Shown: positions 1-7,142 of the stretch, in pieces | Layout: each line of letters opens with the position of its first letter | Position numbering within the stretch: the stretch's first letter is position 1 | Source of the DNA: Phycisphaerae bacterium | GTDB taxonomy: Bacteria; Planctomycetota; Phycisphaerae; UBA1845 | Direction: 5' to 3' | NCBI GenBank assembly: GCA_022072505.1 | Contig: JAJVHU010000007.1 | Coordinates: 1 to 64,000 of the forward strand | DNA length: 64,000 nucleotides | Notes under the pieces: model-generated | Seen by the model: only the letters and a program-made list of their open reading frames with translations | What the model was told of the DNA's origin: nothing | Database searches by the model: none | Position numbers and translations under genes: made by a program

Positions 1-55
1 GTCTGCCGGACACGCTGGCGGCCCTGTGGCGCGTCTTCAGCGCCGAATATGAGCT

Positions 56-403
56 GTGGCGCCGCACGCCGCCTTGTACAGCGTGGAACTCTCCTTGGAA
101 ATCATGCGCCGCGTGAAGCCCGCTCGCGCGCAAAAAAAGAAGGTTTCACCACGGGCTGATAGGCGCTTCATTCCGACGTCCAGCTCATGGCTGAACATCA
201 TCGAACGCGGGTTCCGCGAAATCACCGTCCAACGCATCCGACGCGGCGCGTTTCCCAGCACCGACGCGCTGGTGAAGGCCATCGAGAACTACATCCGCGA
301 ATACAACAAAACGCCCAGCCCCTTCACCTGGACCGCCGACCTGGCCGACGTCCTCCCCAAAATCGCGCGAGCCCATGAGGCGCATAAGATGCAGTATCAA
401 TGA
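56..403 (+). pseudogene. IS630-family transposase, C-terminal remnant
   Basis: The readable protein carries the end of an IS630/DDE_3 transposase. FIPTSSSWLNIIERGFREIT contains the third catalytic acidic residue (E of the IER segment), followed by the typical RIRRGAFPS, IENYIREYN and PFTWTADL segments. The first two catalytic aspartates are absent, and the residues before FIPTSSS do not look like the family, so this is a truncated or frameshifted remnant that cannot act alone. No inverted repeat or TA target duplication could be defined. It ends a few bases before a possible broken cassette at the edge of the toxin-antitoxin array, so it may have disrupted the distal end of that array. Confidence 0.75.
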
Positions 404-407
404 GACA

Positions 408-497
408 CTACACTAGCTCATGCGCGCAGAGGTAATCCTCAAACAGTCGCTGCGCTTGCTCGCCAGACTTTCTCGCTGCCGCGCTCTTCATTCCCAT
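408..497 (-). other. short ORF, possible remnant of a fifth cassette
   Basis: A 29-codon reading frame (MGMKSAAARKSG...CAHELV) starts about 40 nt downstream of the outermost aldehyde dehydrogenase tail copy, after a GGGAGC-like ribosome site. That is the same spacing at which antitoxin genes start in the other cassettes. It stops just before the IS630 remnant. It matches no family I recognise and could be chance. Its position suggests the first gene of an additional cassette cut short by the insertion sequence. Confidence 0.2.
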
Positions 498-537
498 TAC
501 GCTCCCGATGAAGAGGGCGCCTCAAGCGGCTTCTCGC

Positions 538-602
538 TACAGCTTCACCGTCTTGACCTCTGTATACGCCTGCAACCTATACTCGCATAGTTCGCAGCCT
601 GG
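538..602 (-). repeat. ALDH 3'-end copy 0 (outermost, most degraded)
   Basis: On the minus strand this stretch reads in frame [20 protein letters not shown] followed by TAG. The true aldehyde dehydrogenase end (stop at 2980) reads [23 protein letters not shown] 6-nt deletion removed one TV pair, and several substitutions are present. This is the shortest and most diverged of the four detached tails, as expected if it is the oldest displaced 3' end. Confidence 0.8.
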
Positions 603-626
603 GTTCCGGAATCCGTAATTCCGAGC

Positions 627-695
627 TCACGGCCAGTTCGGATCGTCTATGTATTCCGGAGGAAGGTTGAGGTTCTCCGCATTGGTGTCCGTCAT
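627..695 (-). CDS. possible 22-aa peptide coupled to hicA
   Basis: A 22-codon frame (MTDTNAENLNLPPEYIDDPNWP) begins at an ATG that overlaps the stop codon of the upstream hicA as ATGA, the same coupling used inside each TA operon here. The peptide is acidic and resembles no known family. It fills part of the gap between the toxin stop and the next ALDH tail. It may be a real coupled peptide, the start of a decayed third gene, or chance; support is weak. Confidence 0.25.
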   Translation of the reverse strand: MTDTNAENLNLPPEYIDDPNWP

Positions 696-916
696 GATTT
701 CCACTCGTGCTCTGGAATCTCTGCCGTGATCAGAATGTTCCGCAATGTTCCAATCGGAAGATCTCGACCGCGATGCATCGGAACGACGACCTGAAGACCC
801 TTTGCAGCATCCCGCCACTTCCGATGGCTACCTTTCTGTGACACCAATACAAAGTTATGGCGGCGCAGGAGGCTCTCCACCTCCCGGGCACTCATCCGGC
901 GGATGCGCTCGCCCAT
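692..916 (-). CDS. hicA: HicA-type toxin (cassette A)
   Basis: A 74-aa protein of the HicA/YcfA family, small double-stranded-RNA-binding mRNA interferases. The hallmark histidine lies in LVSQKGSHRKWRD, followed by the conserved VVPMHRGRDLPIGTLRNIL region. Its start ATG overlaps the stop of the preceding hicB as ATGA, giving translational coupling with antitoxin first. The length is normal for the family and the catalytic histidine is intact, so it is probably functional. It is the leftmost of four TA cassettes, each bordered by a copy of the aldehyde dehydrogenase 3' end. Confidence 0.9.
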   Translation of the reverse strand: MGERIRRMSAREVESLLRRHNFVLVSQKGSHRKWRDAAKGLQVVVPMHRGRDLPIGTLRNILITAEIPEHEWKS

Positions 917-1116
917 CAGACGGCCACCTCGCGCGTCACGGCACCGGCTGGAAGCTCAAGGGGGTCGGGCCGCAGGTACAGCTCGATGGCCTCGCGAATG
1001 TTCGCCAGCGCTTCTTGTTCGCTTTCGCCGGCTGACGTGCAGCCGGGCAGCTCGGGACACCAAGCCGCCCAATCTCCACTCTCGGGATCAGGTTCGAGAA
1101 TCACGCGCCAGTTCAT
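916..1116 (-). CDS. hicB: HicB-type antitoxin (cassette A)
   Basis: A HicB-family partial RNase H-fold antitoxin. The core is WRVILEPDPESGDWAAWCPE, LPGCTSAGESEQEALANI and REAIELYL. I prefer the start at 1116 (MNWRV), because a GGAGGA ribosome site lies about 7 nt upstream; in-frame ATGs at 1119 and 1131 are alternatives. The protein (about 66 aa) lacks an obvious C-terminal DNA-binding domain, so autoregulation may be weak. The gene starts about 43 nt after the stop of ALDH tail 1, leaving almost no room for a private promoter unless it lies inside the tail. Confidence 0.88.
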   Translation of the reverse strand: MNWRVILEPDPESGDWAAWCPELPGCTSAGESEQEALANIREAIELYLRPDPLELPAGAVTREVAV

Positions 1117-1159
1117 CATCAAATCCTCCATGCGCTACAGTGTAACGCATTATAGCAGG

Positions 1160-1317
1160 TCAAAGTTTGATCGTTACGGTCTTGACCTCCGTGTACGCCT
1201 GCAAACCATATTCGCCCAGTTCTCGGCCGATGCCGCTGCGCTTGTCGCCCCCGAATAGCGCCGCCGCGTCGAAGACGTCGCAGCGGTTCACCCAGACCGT
1301 CCCGGCGCGGACGCGGC
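1160..1317 (-). repeat. ALDH 3'-end copy 1 (longest, 50 codons)
   Basis: In frame on the minus strand this reads [20 protein letters not shown], then [20 protein letters not shown] and [10 protein letters not shown], then TGA. The real gene has [40 protein letters not shown] and [10 protein letters not shown]. Only about five residues differ over 50 codons. The 5' edge of the tail lies within a few nucleotides of the TAA stop of the cassette B toxin. Confidence 0.92.
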
Positions 1318-1529
1318 TTATGCTTCCTGAAACTCGGACCAATGGATACCCAGTTGTCTCACAACCGCCCGGACCGTCCCGAGCTTCAGATCCTTGCCGC
1401 CCCAATCGGGAACGACCGTACCCCGGTCATTCCTCGGGTTCCGCCACTTCGATGTGAACCACCACCGCGGCGCAGGATTTCCTCGCAACCCAGCGCCGCG
1501 AGTTTTCGCGCAATCTCGCGGTATTTCAC
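1318..1529 (-). pseudogene. hicA: HicA-type toxin with a frameshift (cassette B)
   Basis: A GTG start overlapping the hicB stop (GTGA) opens VKYREIARKLAALGCEEILR and reaches the catalytic histidine in GGGSHR. The family continuation [16 protein letters not shown] and the end [20 protein letters not shown] are in another frame. The span is 212 nt, one short of a multiple of three, so a single base is missing near the GSHR-KW junction (about 1455-1462). As written the toxin is broken, and no upstream start restores it. The cause could be real decay, leaving an orphan antitoxin, or an assembly or sequencing error. Confidence 0.8.
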
Positions 1530-1771
1530 GGCGCGGCCACCACGGTCTCAAGCCAGACGGGAGCATTCTCGTCGTGCTGCTCGATGTTGGCCGGCAGCGG
1601 CCGACCCGAATCCTGATACAACTCCACCACGGCTGCGAGCGCATCCTGCACGTTCGCCAGCGCCTCGGCGGCGCTATCGCCCTCCGTCACGAACTCCGGG
1701 AGCAACGGAGAGGTCACCGTGAAGCCGCCCTCAGGTTGAGGTCCCAATATCAAGGGTATTTTCAACAGCAT
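1526..1771 (-). CDS. hicB: HicB-type antitoxin (cassette B)
   Basis: An 81-aa HicB-like protein: LLKIPLILGPQPEGGFTVTS, LPEFVTEGDSAAEALANVQD and ALAAVVELYQDSGRPLPANI follow the family pattern of antitoxins that bind and block HicA. An AAGGAG site sits 5 nt before the ATG. It begins about 34 nt after the stop of ALDH tail 2 and overlaps its toxin gene by 4 nt (GTGA). Because the neighbouring toxin is frameshifted, this antitoxin may be an orphan. Confidence 0.85.
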   Translation of the reverse strand: MLLKIPLILGPQPEGGFTVTSPLLPEFVTEGDSAAEALANVQDALAAVVELYQDSGRPLPANIEQHDENAPVWLETVVAAP

Positions 1772-1805
1772 TCCGGCTCCTTCGGAAGGATTTCCAACGG
1801 TGCAA

Positions 1806-1914
1806 TCACAGCTTCACCGTCACCGTCTTCACCTCTGTACGCGCCCGCAAACCATACTCGCCCAGCTCGCGGCCGATGCCGGAGCGCTTGTAGGCGCCGA
1901 AGGGCGCCGCCGCG
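1806..1914 (-). repeat. ALDH 3'-end copy 2 (35 codons)
   Basis: In frame it reads [20 protein letters not shown] then [15 protein letters not shown] and TGA, matching the true C-terminus with three changes. The 12 nt CGCGGCGGCGCC directly following the TAA stop of the RelE-type toxin are identical to the corresponding ALDH codons. The junction therefore falls exactly at the toxin stop codon. Confidence 0.92.
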
Positions 1915-2187
1915 TTAGAGCCCGCGGTAGACATCCTTTCGATGGCCGACTGCAATCACCTCCACCATGCGCGTTCGATCGTTGATGGAGTACAGCACGC
2001 GATACGATCCGACGCGCAAACGGTAATCCTCAACTCCCCGCAACTTTTTGGATCCCCTCGGCCGTGGGTCTTCCTCCAGCCCAATCAGCGCCTGCCTGAC
2101 GCGCTCGAACGCTTGTCGCGGCAGGTGGTCCATCTCGCGTTCCGCCGACCGCTTGATGCGGACCACATACGTCGGCGCATTGCTCAC
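1915..2187 (-). CDS. RelE/ParE-superfamily toxin (cassette C)
   Basis: A 90-aa protein with the RelE/ParE fold signature: [17 protein letters not shown], then [20 protein letters not shown] and a C-terminal [14 protein letters not shown]. The basic and aromatic residues at the end (H, R, Y) are those expected of ribosome-dependent RelE-type ribonucleases; the ParE branch cannot be excluded. It starts with GTG, overlapping the antitoxin stop by 4 nt (GTGA). The stop codon abuts ALDH tail 2 with no spacer. Confidence 0.88.
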   Translation of the reverse strand: MSNAPTYVVRIKRSAEREMDHLPRQAFERVRQALIGLEEDPRPRGSKKLRGVEDYRLRVGSYRVLYSINDRTRMVEVIAVGHRKDVYRGL

Positions 2188-2390
2188 CGTTTCTTTCTCG
2201 CGGCGAGATATTCGCGGAAGGGCCGTGAAGGCTCCTTCCGCCGCGTCGTCATCAGCGCCAGGTCCAGGACGTCTTGGGCGAATTCCTTGTCGCGAGCGAT
2301 CTGAACGAGCACAGCGTCGCGGTCGGCCTTCCGAAGCGCCCGAAGCGCCGTCACGAACACATCCGCCGTAGCCTGATGGGTAGTCTTCAT
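2184..2390 (-). CDS. antitoxin partner of the RelE/ParE toxin (cassette C)
   Basis: A 68-aa charged protein, ending [14 protein letters not shown], directly upstream of and overlapping the RelE/ParE toxin. It matches no antitoxin family I can name with certainty. The helical N-terminal half (FVTALRALRKADRDAVLVQI) and the late FREYL segment suit a toxin-neutralising antitoxin of the kind often found with RelE-like toxins. It starts about 19 nt after the stop codon of ALDH tail 3. The role is inferred from position and size. Confidence 0.7.
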   Translation of the reverse strand: MKTTHQATADVFVTALRALRKADRDAVLVQIARDKEFAQDVLDLALMTTRRKEPSRPFREYLAARKKR

Positions 2391-2409
2391 CTCAAATGGA
2401 TCCTCGCGA

Positions 2410-2513
2410 TCACAACTTCACCGTCACCGTCTTCACCTCCGTGTAATTCTGCAAACCATACTCGCCCAGCTCGCGGCCCAGGGCGGAGCGCCTATATCTG
2501 CCCAAGGGCGCGG
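2410..2513 (-). repeat. ALDH 3'-end copy 3 (about 34 codons, divergent allele)
   Basis: In frame it reads [20 protein letters not shown] then [14 protein letters not shown] and TGA. It aligns with the true tail, but with LGRYRRSAL in place of FGGYKRSGI and QNYTEV in place of QAYTEV. Several changes are acceptable residues in other ALDH families, so this copy may come from a different allele or species rather than from decay of the resident gene. It begins about 6 nt after the TGA of the cassette D toxin. Confidence 0.88.
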
Positions 2514-2519
2514 TTCCCG

Positions 2520-2741
2520 TCACAACAGCTTCCTGAACTCGTCGGGAGTGACTCCCGCCTGTCGCAGGAGCGAGCGAAGCGTCCCCCGGTCGAGTTCCTT
2601 GTGATCCGGAACGGATAGCGTCATCACTGGATTACTGCGGTACAGGATCATATGACTTCCCTTCTGACGATCGAGCGCGAAGCCGAGCTTCGCCAGCGCC
2701 TTGACCAACTCCCTGCCCGAAATGACAGGAAGATGGCTCAT
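2520..2741 (-). CDS. hicA: HicA-type toxin (cassette D)
   Basis: A 73-aa HicA-family toxin. [20 protein letters not shown] precedes the catalytic-histidine motif QKGSHMIL, then [20 protein letters not shown] and the end [10 protein letters not shown] chose the ATG at 2741 because it overlaps the hicB stop as ATGA. It is intact. This is the cassette next to the complete aldehyde dehydrogenase gene, and in the insertion model it is the most recent arrival. Confidence 0.92.
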   Translation of the reverse strand: MSHLPVISGRELVKALAKLGFALDRQKGSHMILYRSNPVMTLSVPDHKELDRGTLRSLLRQAGVTPDEFRKLL

Positions 2742-2944
2742 ACGCACACGACCTGCGTGTCGAAGTCCTCATCCGGAATCGCTTGACCGTGTGCCGCGGC
2801 GGTCTCGACCCAGCCATCGATCGCTTCTTTCACATTCTCAATGGCTTGAACTCGCGTCTTGCCTTGGCTTACGCAGCCGGGAAGCGATGGAACTTCCGCC
2901 ACCCAATAACCGTCTTCACCCCTGTGCAATACGACTGCACGCAT
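2738..2944 (-). CDS. hicB: HicB-type antitoxin (cassette D)
   Basis: A 68-aa HicB-family antitoxin: MRAVVLHRGEDGYWVAEVPS, LPGCVSQGKTRVQAIENVKE and AIDGWVETAAAHGQAIP. The start at 2944 is supported by a GGAG site 7 nt upstream; an earlier in-frame codon at 2974 lacks one. It begins 35 nt after the stop codon of the intact aldehyde dehydrogenase and overlaps its toxin by 4 nt. With so little upstream space, expression probably depends on read-through from the ALDH gene or on a promoter inside its 3' end. Confidence 0.9.
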   Translation of the reverse strand: MRAVVLHRGEDGYWVAEVPSLPGCVSQGKTRVQAIENVKEAIDGWVETAAAHGQAIPDEDFDTQVVCV

Positions 2945-2979
2945 ATTCCAATCTCCACGATGGTTGCCTGACACATCGG

Positions 2980-4452
2980 CTACAGCTTCACCGTCACCGT
3001 CTTCACCTCCGTGTACGCCTGCAACCCATACTCGCCCAGTTCGCGGCCGATGCCGCTGCGCTTGTAGCCGCCGAACGGCGCCGCCGCGTCGAAGACGTCG
3101 TAGCAGTTGACCCAGACCGTGCCCGCGCGGACGCCGTTGGCGATCGCGTGCGCCTTGGAGATGTCCCTGGTCCAGACGGCCGCGGCCAGACCGTACATGT
3201 TGCTGTTCGCGCGCTTGATCGCGTCGGCGGTGTCCTTGAACTTGATGATGCTCATCACCGGGCCGAAGATCTCTTCCTGGGCGATCTTCATGTTGTCCTG
3301 CACGTCGGCGAAGACGGTGGGCTCGACGAAGTAGCCCTTCGACCCGACGCGCCCGCCGCCGGCGAGGAGCTTGGCCCCTTCCTTCTTGCCGGCCTCGATG
3401 TAGGACATCACTTTCTTGAACTGGTCCTCGTCCACCTGCGGCCCTTGCTCGACGGAGGCGTCAAACGGGTCGCCCACCTTGCGCTTCTTCGCCCGCTCGA
3501 CGCTGCGCGCGACGAACTCGTCGTAGCACTTTTCCTCGACGTACAGGCGCGAGCCGGCGCAGCAGCACTGACCCTGGTTGAAAAAGAGCGCGAAATGCGA
3601 GCCTTCGATGGCCTGGTCCATGTCGGCGTCGGCGAAGACGATGTTCGGGCTCTTGCCGCCGAGCTCGAGCGTGACGCGCTTGAGGTTGCTCTCGGCAGAG
3701 GCCTTCATGATGAGGTGGCCGACTTCGGTCGAGCCGGTGAATGCCACCTTATCGACATCCATGTGCCGCGCCAGCGCCGCGCCCGCGGTCGGTCCGTAGC
3801 CCGGAAGAATGTTCACCACGCCCGGCGGGAAACCGGCTTCGACGATCAGCTCGCCGACGCGAAGGGCGGACAGCGGCGTCTGCTCCGCGACCTTCAGCAC
3901 CGTCGTGCATCCGCAGGCCAGCGCCGGACCGAGCTTCCACGCCTGCATCAGCAGCGGGAAGTTCCACGGGATGATCTGCGCCGCGACGCCGACCGGCTCA
4001 TGCCGCGTGTAGCAGAAATACGGGCCGTTGATGGGGATGGTCTTGCCCTGAATCTTGTCCGCCCATCCGGCATAGTAGCGGTAGCAGGCGATGGTGAGCG
4101 GAAGGTCGGCGGCGATGGCGTCGCGGTACGGCTTACCGTTATCGAGCGATTCGAGCGCCGCCAGTTCCTCCTTGTGGGCCTCGATCAGGTCAGCCAGCTT
4201 GTTGAGCAGATATCCGCGTTTGCTCGAGGTGGTTTTGGCCCACTTGCCGGAGTCGAAGGCGGTGCGGGCGGCCTTGACGGCGCGGTTGACGTCTTCGGCG
4301 TCGGCCTCGGCGACCTGGGCGATCACGTCGCCGGTGGCGGGATTGACGGTGGGGAAGGTCTTTCCGGAGGCGGCGTCGCACCACTCGTTATTGATGAGCA
4401 TGCGCGTCTGACGGACTTTCGGCGGTTGAACGGCGGTTGCGGTCGCGGACAT
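2980..4452 (-). CDS. NAD(P)-dependent aldehyde dehydrogenase (ALDH1/2-like)
   Basis: A 490-aa protein that oxidises aldehydes to acids. The catalytic cysteine is C297 in [12 protein letters not shown] and the general base is E263 in LELGGKSP; their 34-residue spacing is the same as in human ALDH2. The cofactor-site segments PWNFPLLM and FTGSTEVG are present. The start at 4452 (MSATATAV) follows an AAGGAG site; an upstream in-frame ATG at 4518 lacks one. The C-terminus ([20 protein letters not shown]) is the sequence repeated four more times at 538-2513, each time separated by a toxin-antitoxin operon. In the insertion model the present C-terminal codons may themselves be donor-derived. Confidence 0.95.
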   Translation of the reverse strand: MSATATAVQPPKVRQTRMLINNEWCDAASGKTFPTVNPATGDVIAQVAEADAEDVNRAVKAARTAFDSGKWAKTTSSKRGYLLNKLADLIEAHKEELAALESLDNGKPYRDAIAADLPLTIACYRYYAGWADKIQGKTIPINGPYFCYTRHEPVGVAAQIIPWNFPLLMQAWKLGPALACGCTTVLKVAEQTPLSALRVGELIVEAGFPPGVVNILPGYGPTAGAALARHMDVDKVAFTGSTEVGHLIMKASAESNLKRVTLELGGKSPNIVFADADMDQAIEGSHFALFFNQGQCCCAGSRLYVEEKCYDEFVARSVERAKKRKVGDPFDASVEQGPQVDEDQFKKVMSYIEAGKKEGAKLLAGGGRVGSKGYFVEPTVFADVQDNMKIAQEEIFGPVMSIIKFKDTADAIKRANSNMYGLAAAVWTRDISKAHAIANGVRAGTVWVNCYDVFDAAAPFGGYKRSGIGRELGEYGLQAYTEVKTVTVKL

Positions 4453-4807
4453 GATGTTCTCCTTGAGAGTCGGTTTTCGATCCCCTTGTGCCCGGTCCGG
4501 GTCAGAGCGCCCCGGCATCGGCGGCCCGAACGCCGTAATTGTCGCGGAATCGGGCGGGGGGTGTCAATCACAAGTCGCCGCCCAACCGTGCAGCGCAGGG
4601 CGGTCCGGCCTGTAAACCGGAGGCCCCCGTGCGCCACGCGCTTCGGGCTGTTCCTCGGGCCGGTGTTCCACTACGGTACGTTTCGCCCGAAAGCGGGCGG
4701 AAGGGCGGGCGCGGATGCGCCGGGGGGGAGTTCCCTGGGGTCCGGCACACGACGTCGCAAGGTCCGCACCGCACCGCGCCGCGCGACGCAGCGGCAGGGG
4801 GTGAGGC
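4453..4807. other. divergent intergenic region, no gene seen
   Basis: This 355-bp region separates the minus-strand aldehyde dehydrogenase from the plus-strand pirin gene, so it should hold both promoters. It is very GC-rich and I could not pick a convincing -35/-10 pair. The frames running through it on both strands look like GC-driven shadows. Confidence 0.5.
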
Positions 4808-5509
4808 ATGATGATGATGATCCGTCGCGGCGTCGACCGAGGCCGCTTCAATCACGGCTGGCTTGACACGTATCACACGTTTTCCTTCGGGGATTATCAG
4901 GATTCCCGTTATCGCGGGTTTCGCTCGCTGCGCGTGATCAACGAAGACCGCGTCGCTGCGGGACAGGGGTTCGGGATGCATCCGCACCGGGACATGGAAA
5001 TCCTGACCTACGTCCTTTCCGGCGAACTCGAGCATCAGGACAGTCTCGGCAACCGCGGCCGGGTTCGCCCCGGCGACGTGCAATACATGGCCGCCGGAAC
5101 CGGGGTCGAACACAGCGAGTTCAATCCGTCGGCGACCGAGCCGGTGCATCTGATTCAGATCTGGATCAAGCCCGATCGACGCGGCGCGCCTCCGACCTAC
5201 GAGCAGCGCCGGTTCCCCTCGCTGGCGGAATCGGGCAGGCTGACGCTGCTGGCGTCCGGCGACGGACACGACGGTTCGATCCGCATCAATCAGGACGCGC
5301 GGCTGATGGCGTCGGCGCTGCGTGCGGGACAGAGCGTGCGTCATGAGCCGGCGCCGGGGCGCGGGGCGTGGGTGCAGGTGACGCGAGGGGAGGTGGATCT
5401 GGACGGGCAGCGCCTGGTCGCGGGGGACGGCGCGTCGCTGACGGAACAGCCTGAAATCGTGGTGACGGCGGTGAGCGACGCCGAGGTTCTTCTTTTCGAC
5501 CTCATGTGA
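4808..5509 (+). CDS. pirin family protein (YhhW-like bicupin)
   Basis: A 233-aa pirin of the YhhW type. The N-terminal cupin has the metal-binding set H58 and H60 (GMHPHRDMEILTY), H102 and E104 (GTGVEHSEFN), and family blocks such as FNHGWLDTYHTFSFGDY. YhhW-type pirins can have quercetinase activity, but most pirins lack a defined substrate. The C-terminal cupin (from about residue 150) lacks obvious metal ligands, as usual. An SDR gene starts 15 nt downstream, so the two are probably co-transcribed. Confidence 0.92.
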   Translation: MMMMIRRGVDRGRFNHGWLDTYHTFSFGDYQDSRYRGFRSLRVINEDRVAAGQGFGMHPHRDMEILTYVLSGELEHQDSLGNRGRVRPGDVQYMAAGTGVEHSEFNPSATEPVHLIQIWIKPDRRGAPPTYEQRRFPSLAESGRLTLLASGDGHDGSIRINQDARLMASALRAGQSVRHEPAPGRGAWVQVTRGEVDLDGQRLVAGDGASLTEQPEIVVTAVSDAEVLLFDLM

Positions 5510-5524
5510 CAGGGCGGATCCGGG

Positions 5525-6268
5525 ATGACGAAGGCTTTGACGAAAAAGACGGCGCTGGTGACCGGCGGTTCACGCGGGATCGGGGCGGCGATTGCGAAGC
5601 GGCTGGTCCGGGAAGGGGCGGCGGTCGCGTTCACCTACGCCAACTCGAAGCCCCGGGCGGAGGAACTCGTCAGCGACCTTCAGAAAGACGGGGGGCGCGC
5701 CCTGGCGATCCGGGCCGATGGCGCCGACGCCGCGGCGACGAGGAACGCCGTCGTCGAGACGGTCAGGACGTTCGGCGGGATCGACATCCTGGTGAACAAC
5801 GCGGGCATCGCCGTGGTCCAACCGATCGAGGACTTTCCTCTCGAAGAGTTCGATCGCACGTTCGCGGTCAACGTTCGCGCCGTGTTCATCGCCTCGCAGG
5901 AGGCGGCGCGGCACATGAAGGACGGCGGGCGGATCATCACGATCGGCAGCGTCAACGCCGACCGCATGCCGTTTTCGGGCGGAAGCGTCTACGCGATGAG
6001 CAAAGCCGCGGTCGCGGGGCTGACGCGCGGATTGGCGCGCGATCTGGGTCCGCGAGGGATCACCGTCAATTGCGTTCAACCGGGTCCGGTGGACACGGAC
6101 ATGAACCCCGATGAAGGTGAATTCGCGGACCGCCTGAAGAGGCTCATGGCGCTGCCGCGCTACGCGCATGTGGACGAGATCGCCGGCATGGTCGCCTACC
6201 TCGCCGGTCCGGAGGCCGCATTCGTCACCGGCGCGTGCCTGACGATTGACGGAGGGTTTGCGGCGTGA
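5525..6268 (+). CDS. short-chain dehydrogenase/reductase (3-oxoacyl-ACP reductase-like)
   Basis: A 247-aa classical SDR. The cofactor motif is TGGSRGIG near the N-terminus, then NNAGIA, the catalytic serine in TIGSVNADR, and Y and K in YAMSKAAV. The end VTGACLTIDGGFAA is typical of FabG-like enzymes. An arginine after the glycine motif favours NADPH. The substrate cannot be read from sequence, and the setting next to a pirin does not point to fatty-acid synthesis. Confidence 0.93.
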   Translation: MTKALTKKTALVTGGSRGIGAAIAKRLVREGAAVAFTYANSKPRAEELVSDLQKDGGRALAIRADGADAAATRNAVVETVRTFGGIDILVNNAGIAVVQPIEDFPLEEFDRTFAVNVRAVFIASQEAARHMKDGGRIITIGSVNADRMPFSGGSVYAMSKAAVAGLTRGLARDLGPRGITVNCVQPGPVDTDMNPDEGEFADRLKRLMALPRYAHVDEIAGMVAYLAGPEAAFVTGACLTIDGGFAA

Positions 6269-6371
6269 CGGGGGTGGAGGGGTTCAGAACGTCGGCGGGA
6301 CCGCCCCCGTGCGCCGGCGGGCGGCGGGTTCGTCGAACAGAACGGGAGTCGTGTTCCTTAAGGAGTCAACG

Positions 6372-7142
6372 ATGAGAGGACGTGTTTCAACGTGGGTGGC
6401 GGGTCTTTGCGTCGTCAGTCTGCTGGGATCGGGTTATTCCGCCTGGACCCGCGCGGTCGCGACGCCCGGACTTCAGACGTCGTCGGCGAAATCCTCGCCG
6501 ACCTGGGCGCCGGGCGGGAAGCGCGAGCGGTGGACGCCGGACAACTGCGTGTTCGCGTTCATCGATCATCAGACGGGCCTGATGAACCTGGTCGACAGCG
6601 CCCGTCCGACCGAGTTCAAGAACAGGGTCATCGCGCTGGCGAAGACCGCGAAGCTGCATCACGTGCCGAGCGTCATCACGACCAGCGCCGAAACGGGGCC
6701 GAACGGGCCTTTCCTCCCCGAGGTGCTGGCGCTCCTGCCGGACGCGCCGCTGATCTCGCGCCCGGGACAGATCAATGCGTGGGAGAACGCGGATTTCGTC
6801 GAGGCGATCAAGAAGACCGGGCGAAAGAAGATCGTCATGTCGGGGATCACGACCGACGTGTGCGTGGCGTTCGCCACGCTGTCGGCGCTGGACGCCGGGT
6901 ATGAAGTCTACGTCGTGGTGGACGCCTCGGGATCGATGAACGCGGATACGCAGACGGCGTCGCTGATGCGCATGTCGGACGCGGGCGCCGTCATGGGCAC
7001 GTGGTTCGCCATCGCCTGCGAGATGCTTTATGACTGGCGCAACCCGGCGGGTCCGGGCTCCACGCAGCTTTTCATCGAACACATGCCCGCCTACGCTGAG
7101 GTCTATTACAGTCACAAGGCGCAGGCGGAAGGGAAGAAGTAG
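6372..7142 (+). CDS. secreted isochorismatase-family cysteine hydrolase (YcaC-like)
   Basis: A 256-aa protein with an N-terminal signal sequence (VSTWVAGLCVVSLLGSGYSA) followed by an isochorismatase domain of the YcaC type. The catalytic triad can be read as D in FAFIDHQTG, K in TGRKKIVMSG and C in TTDVCVAFATL. Family members hydrolyse amides or related bonds; the substrate here is unknown. The start at 6372 has a clear AAGGAG site. Export is unusual for this normally cytoplasmic family, though secreted copies occur in some environmental bacteria. Confidence 0.88.
   Translation: MRGRVSTWVAGLCVVSLLGSGYSAWTRAVATPGLQTSSAKSSPTWAPGGKRERWTPDNCVFAFIDHQTGLMNLVDSARPTEFKNRVIALAKTAKLHHVPSVITTSAETGPNGPFLPEVLALLPDAPLISRPGQINAWENADFVEAIKKTGRKKIVMSGITTDVCVAFATLSALDAGYEVYVVVDASGSMNADTQTASLMRMSDAGAVMGTWFAIACEMLYDWRNPAGPGSTQLFIEHMPAYAEVYYSHKAQAEGKK

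Noticed and set aside
2738-2974. Longer hicB start at 2974
   Set aside because: The extra residues (MSGNHRGDWN) do not match HicB starts, and a better ribosome site precedes the codon at 2944.
538-2980. Integron with attC sites
   Set aside because: The repeated sequence between the TA cassettes is the coding 3' end of an aldehyde dehydrogenase, not an imperfect palindrome, and no tyrosine integrase is visible.
2701-4866. 721-codon plus-strand frame across the aldehyde dehydrogenase
   Set aside because: It covers the opposite strand of a gene with complete ALDH catalytic residues and runs into the start of the pirin gene; no family signature.
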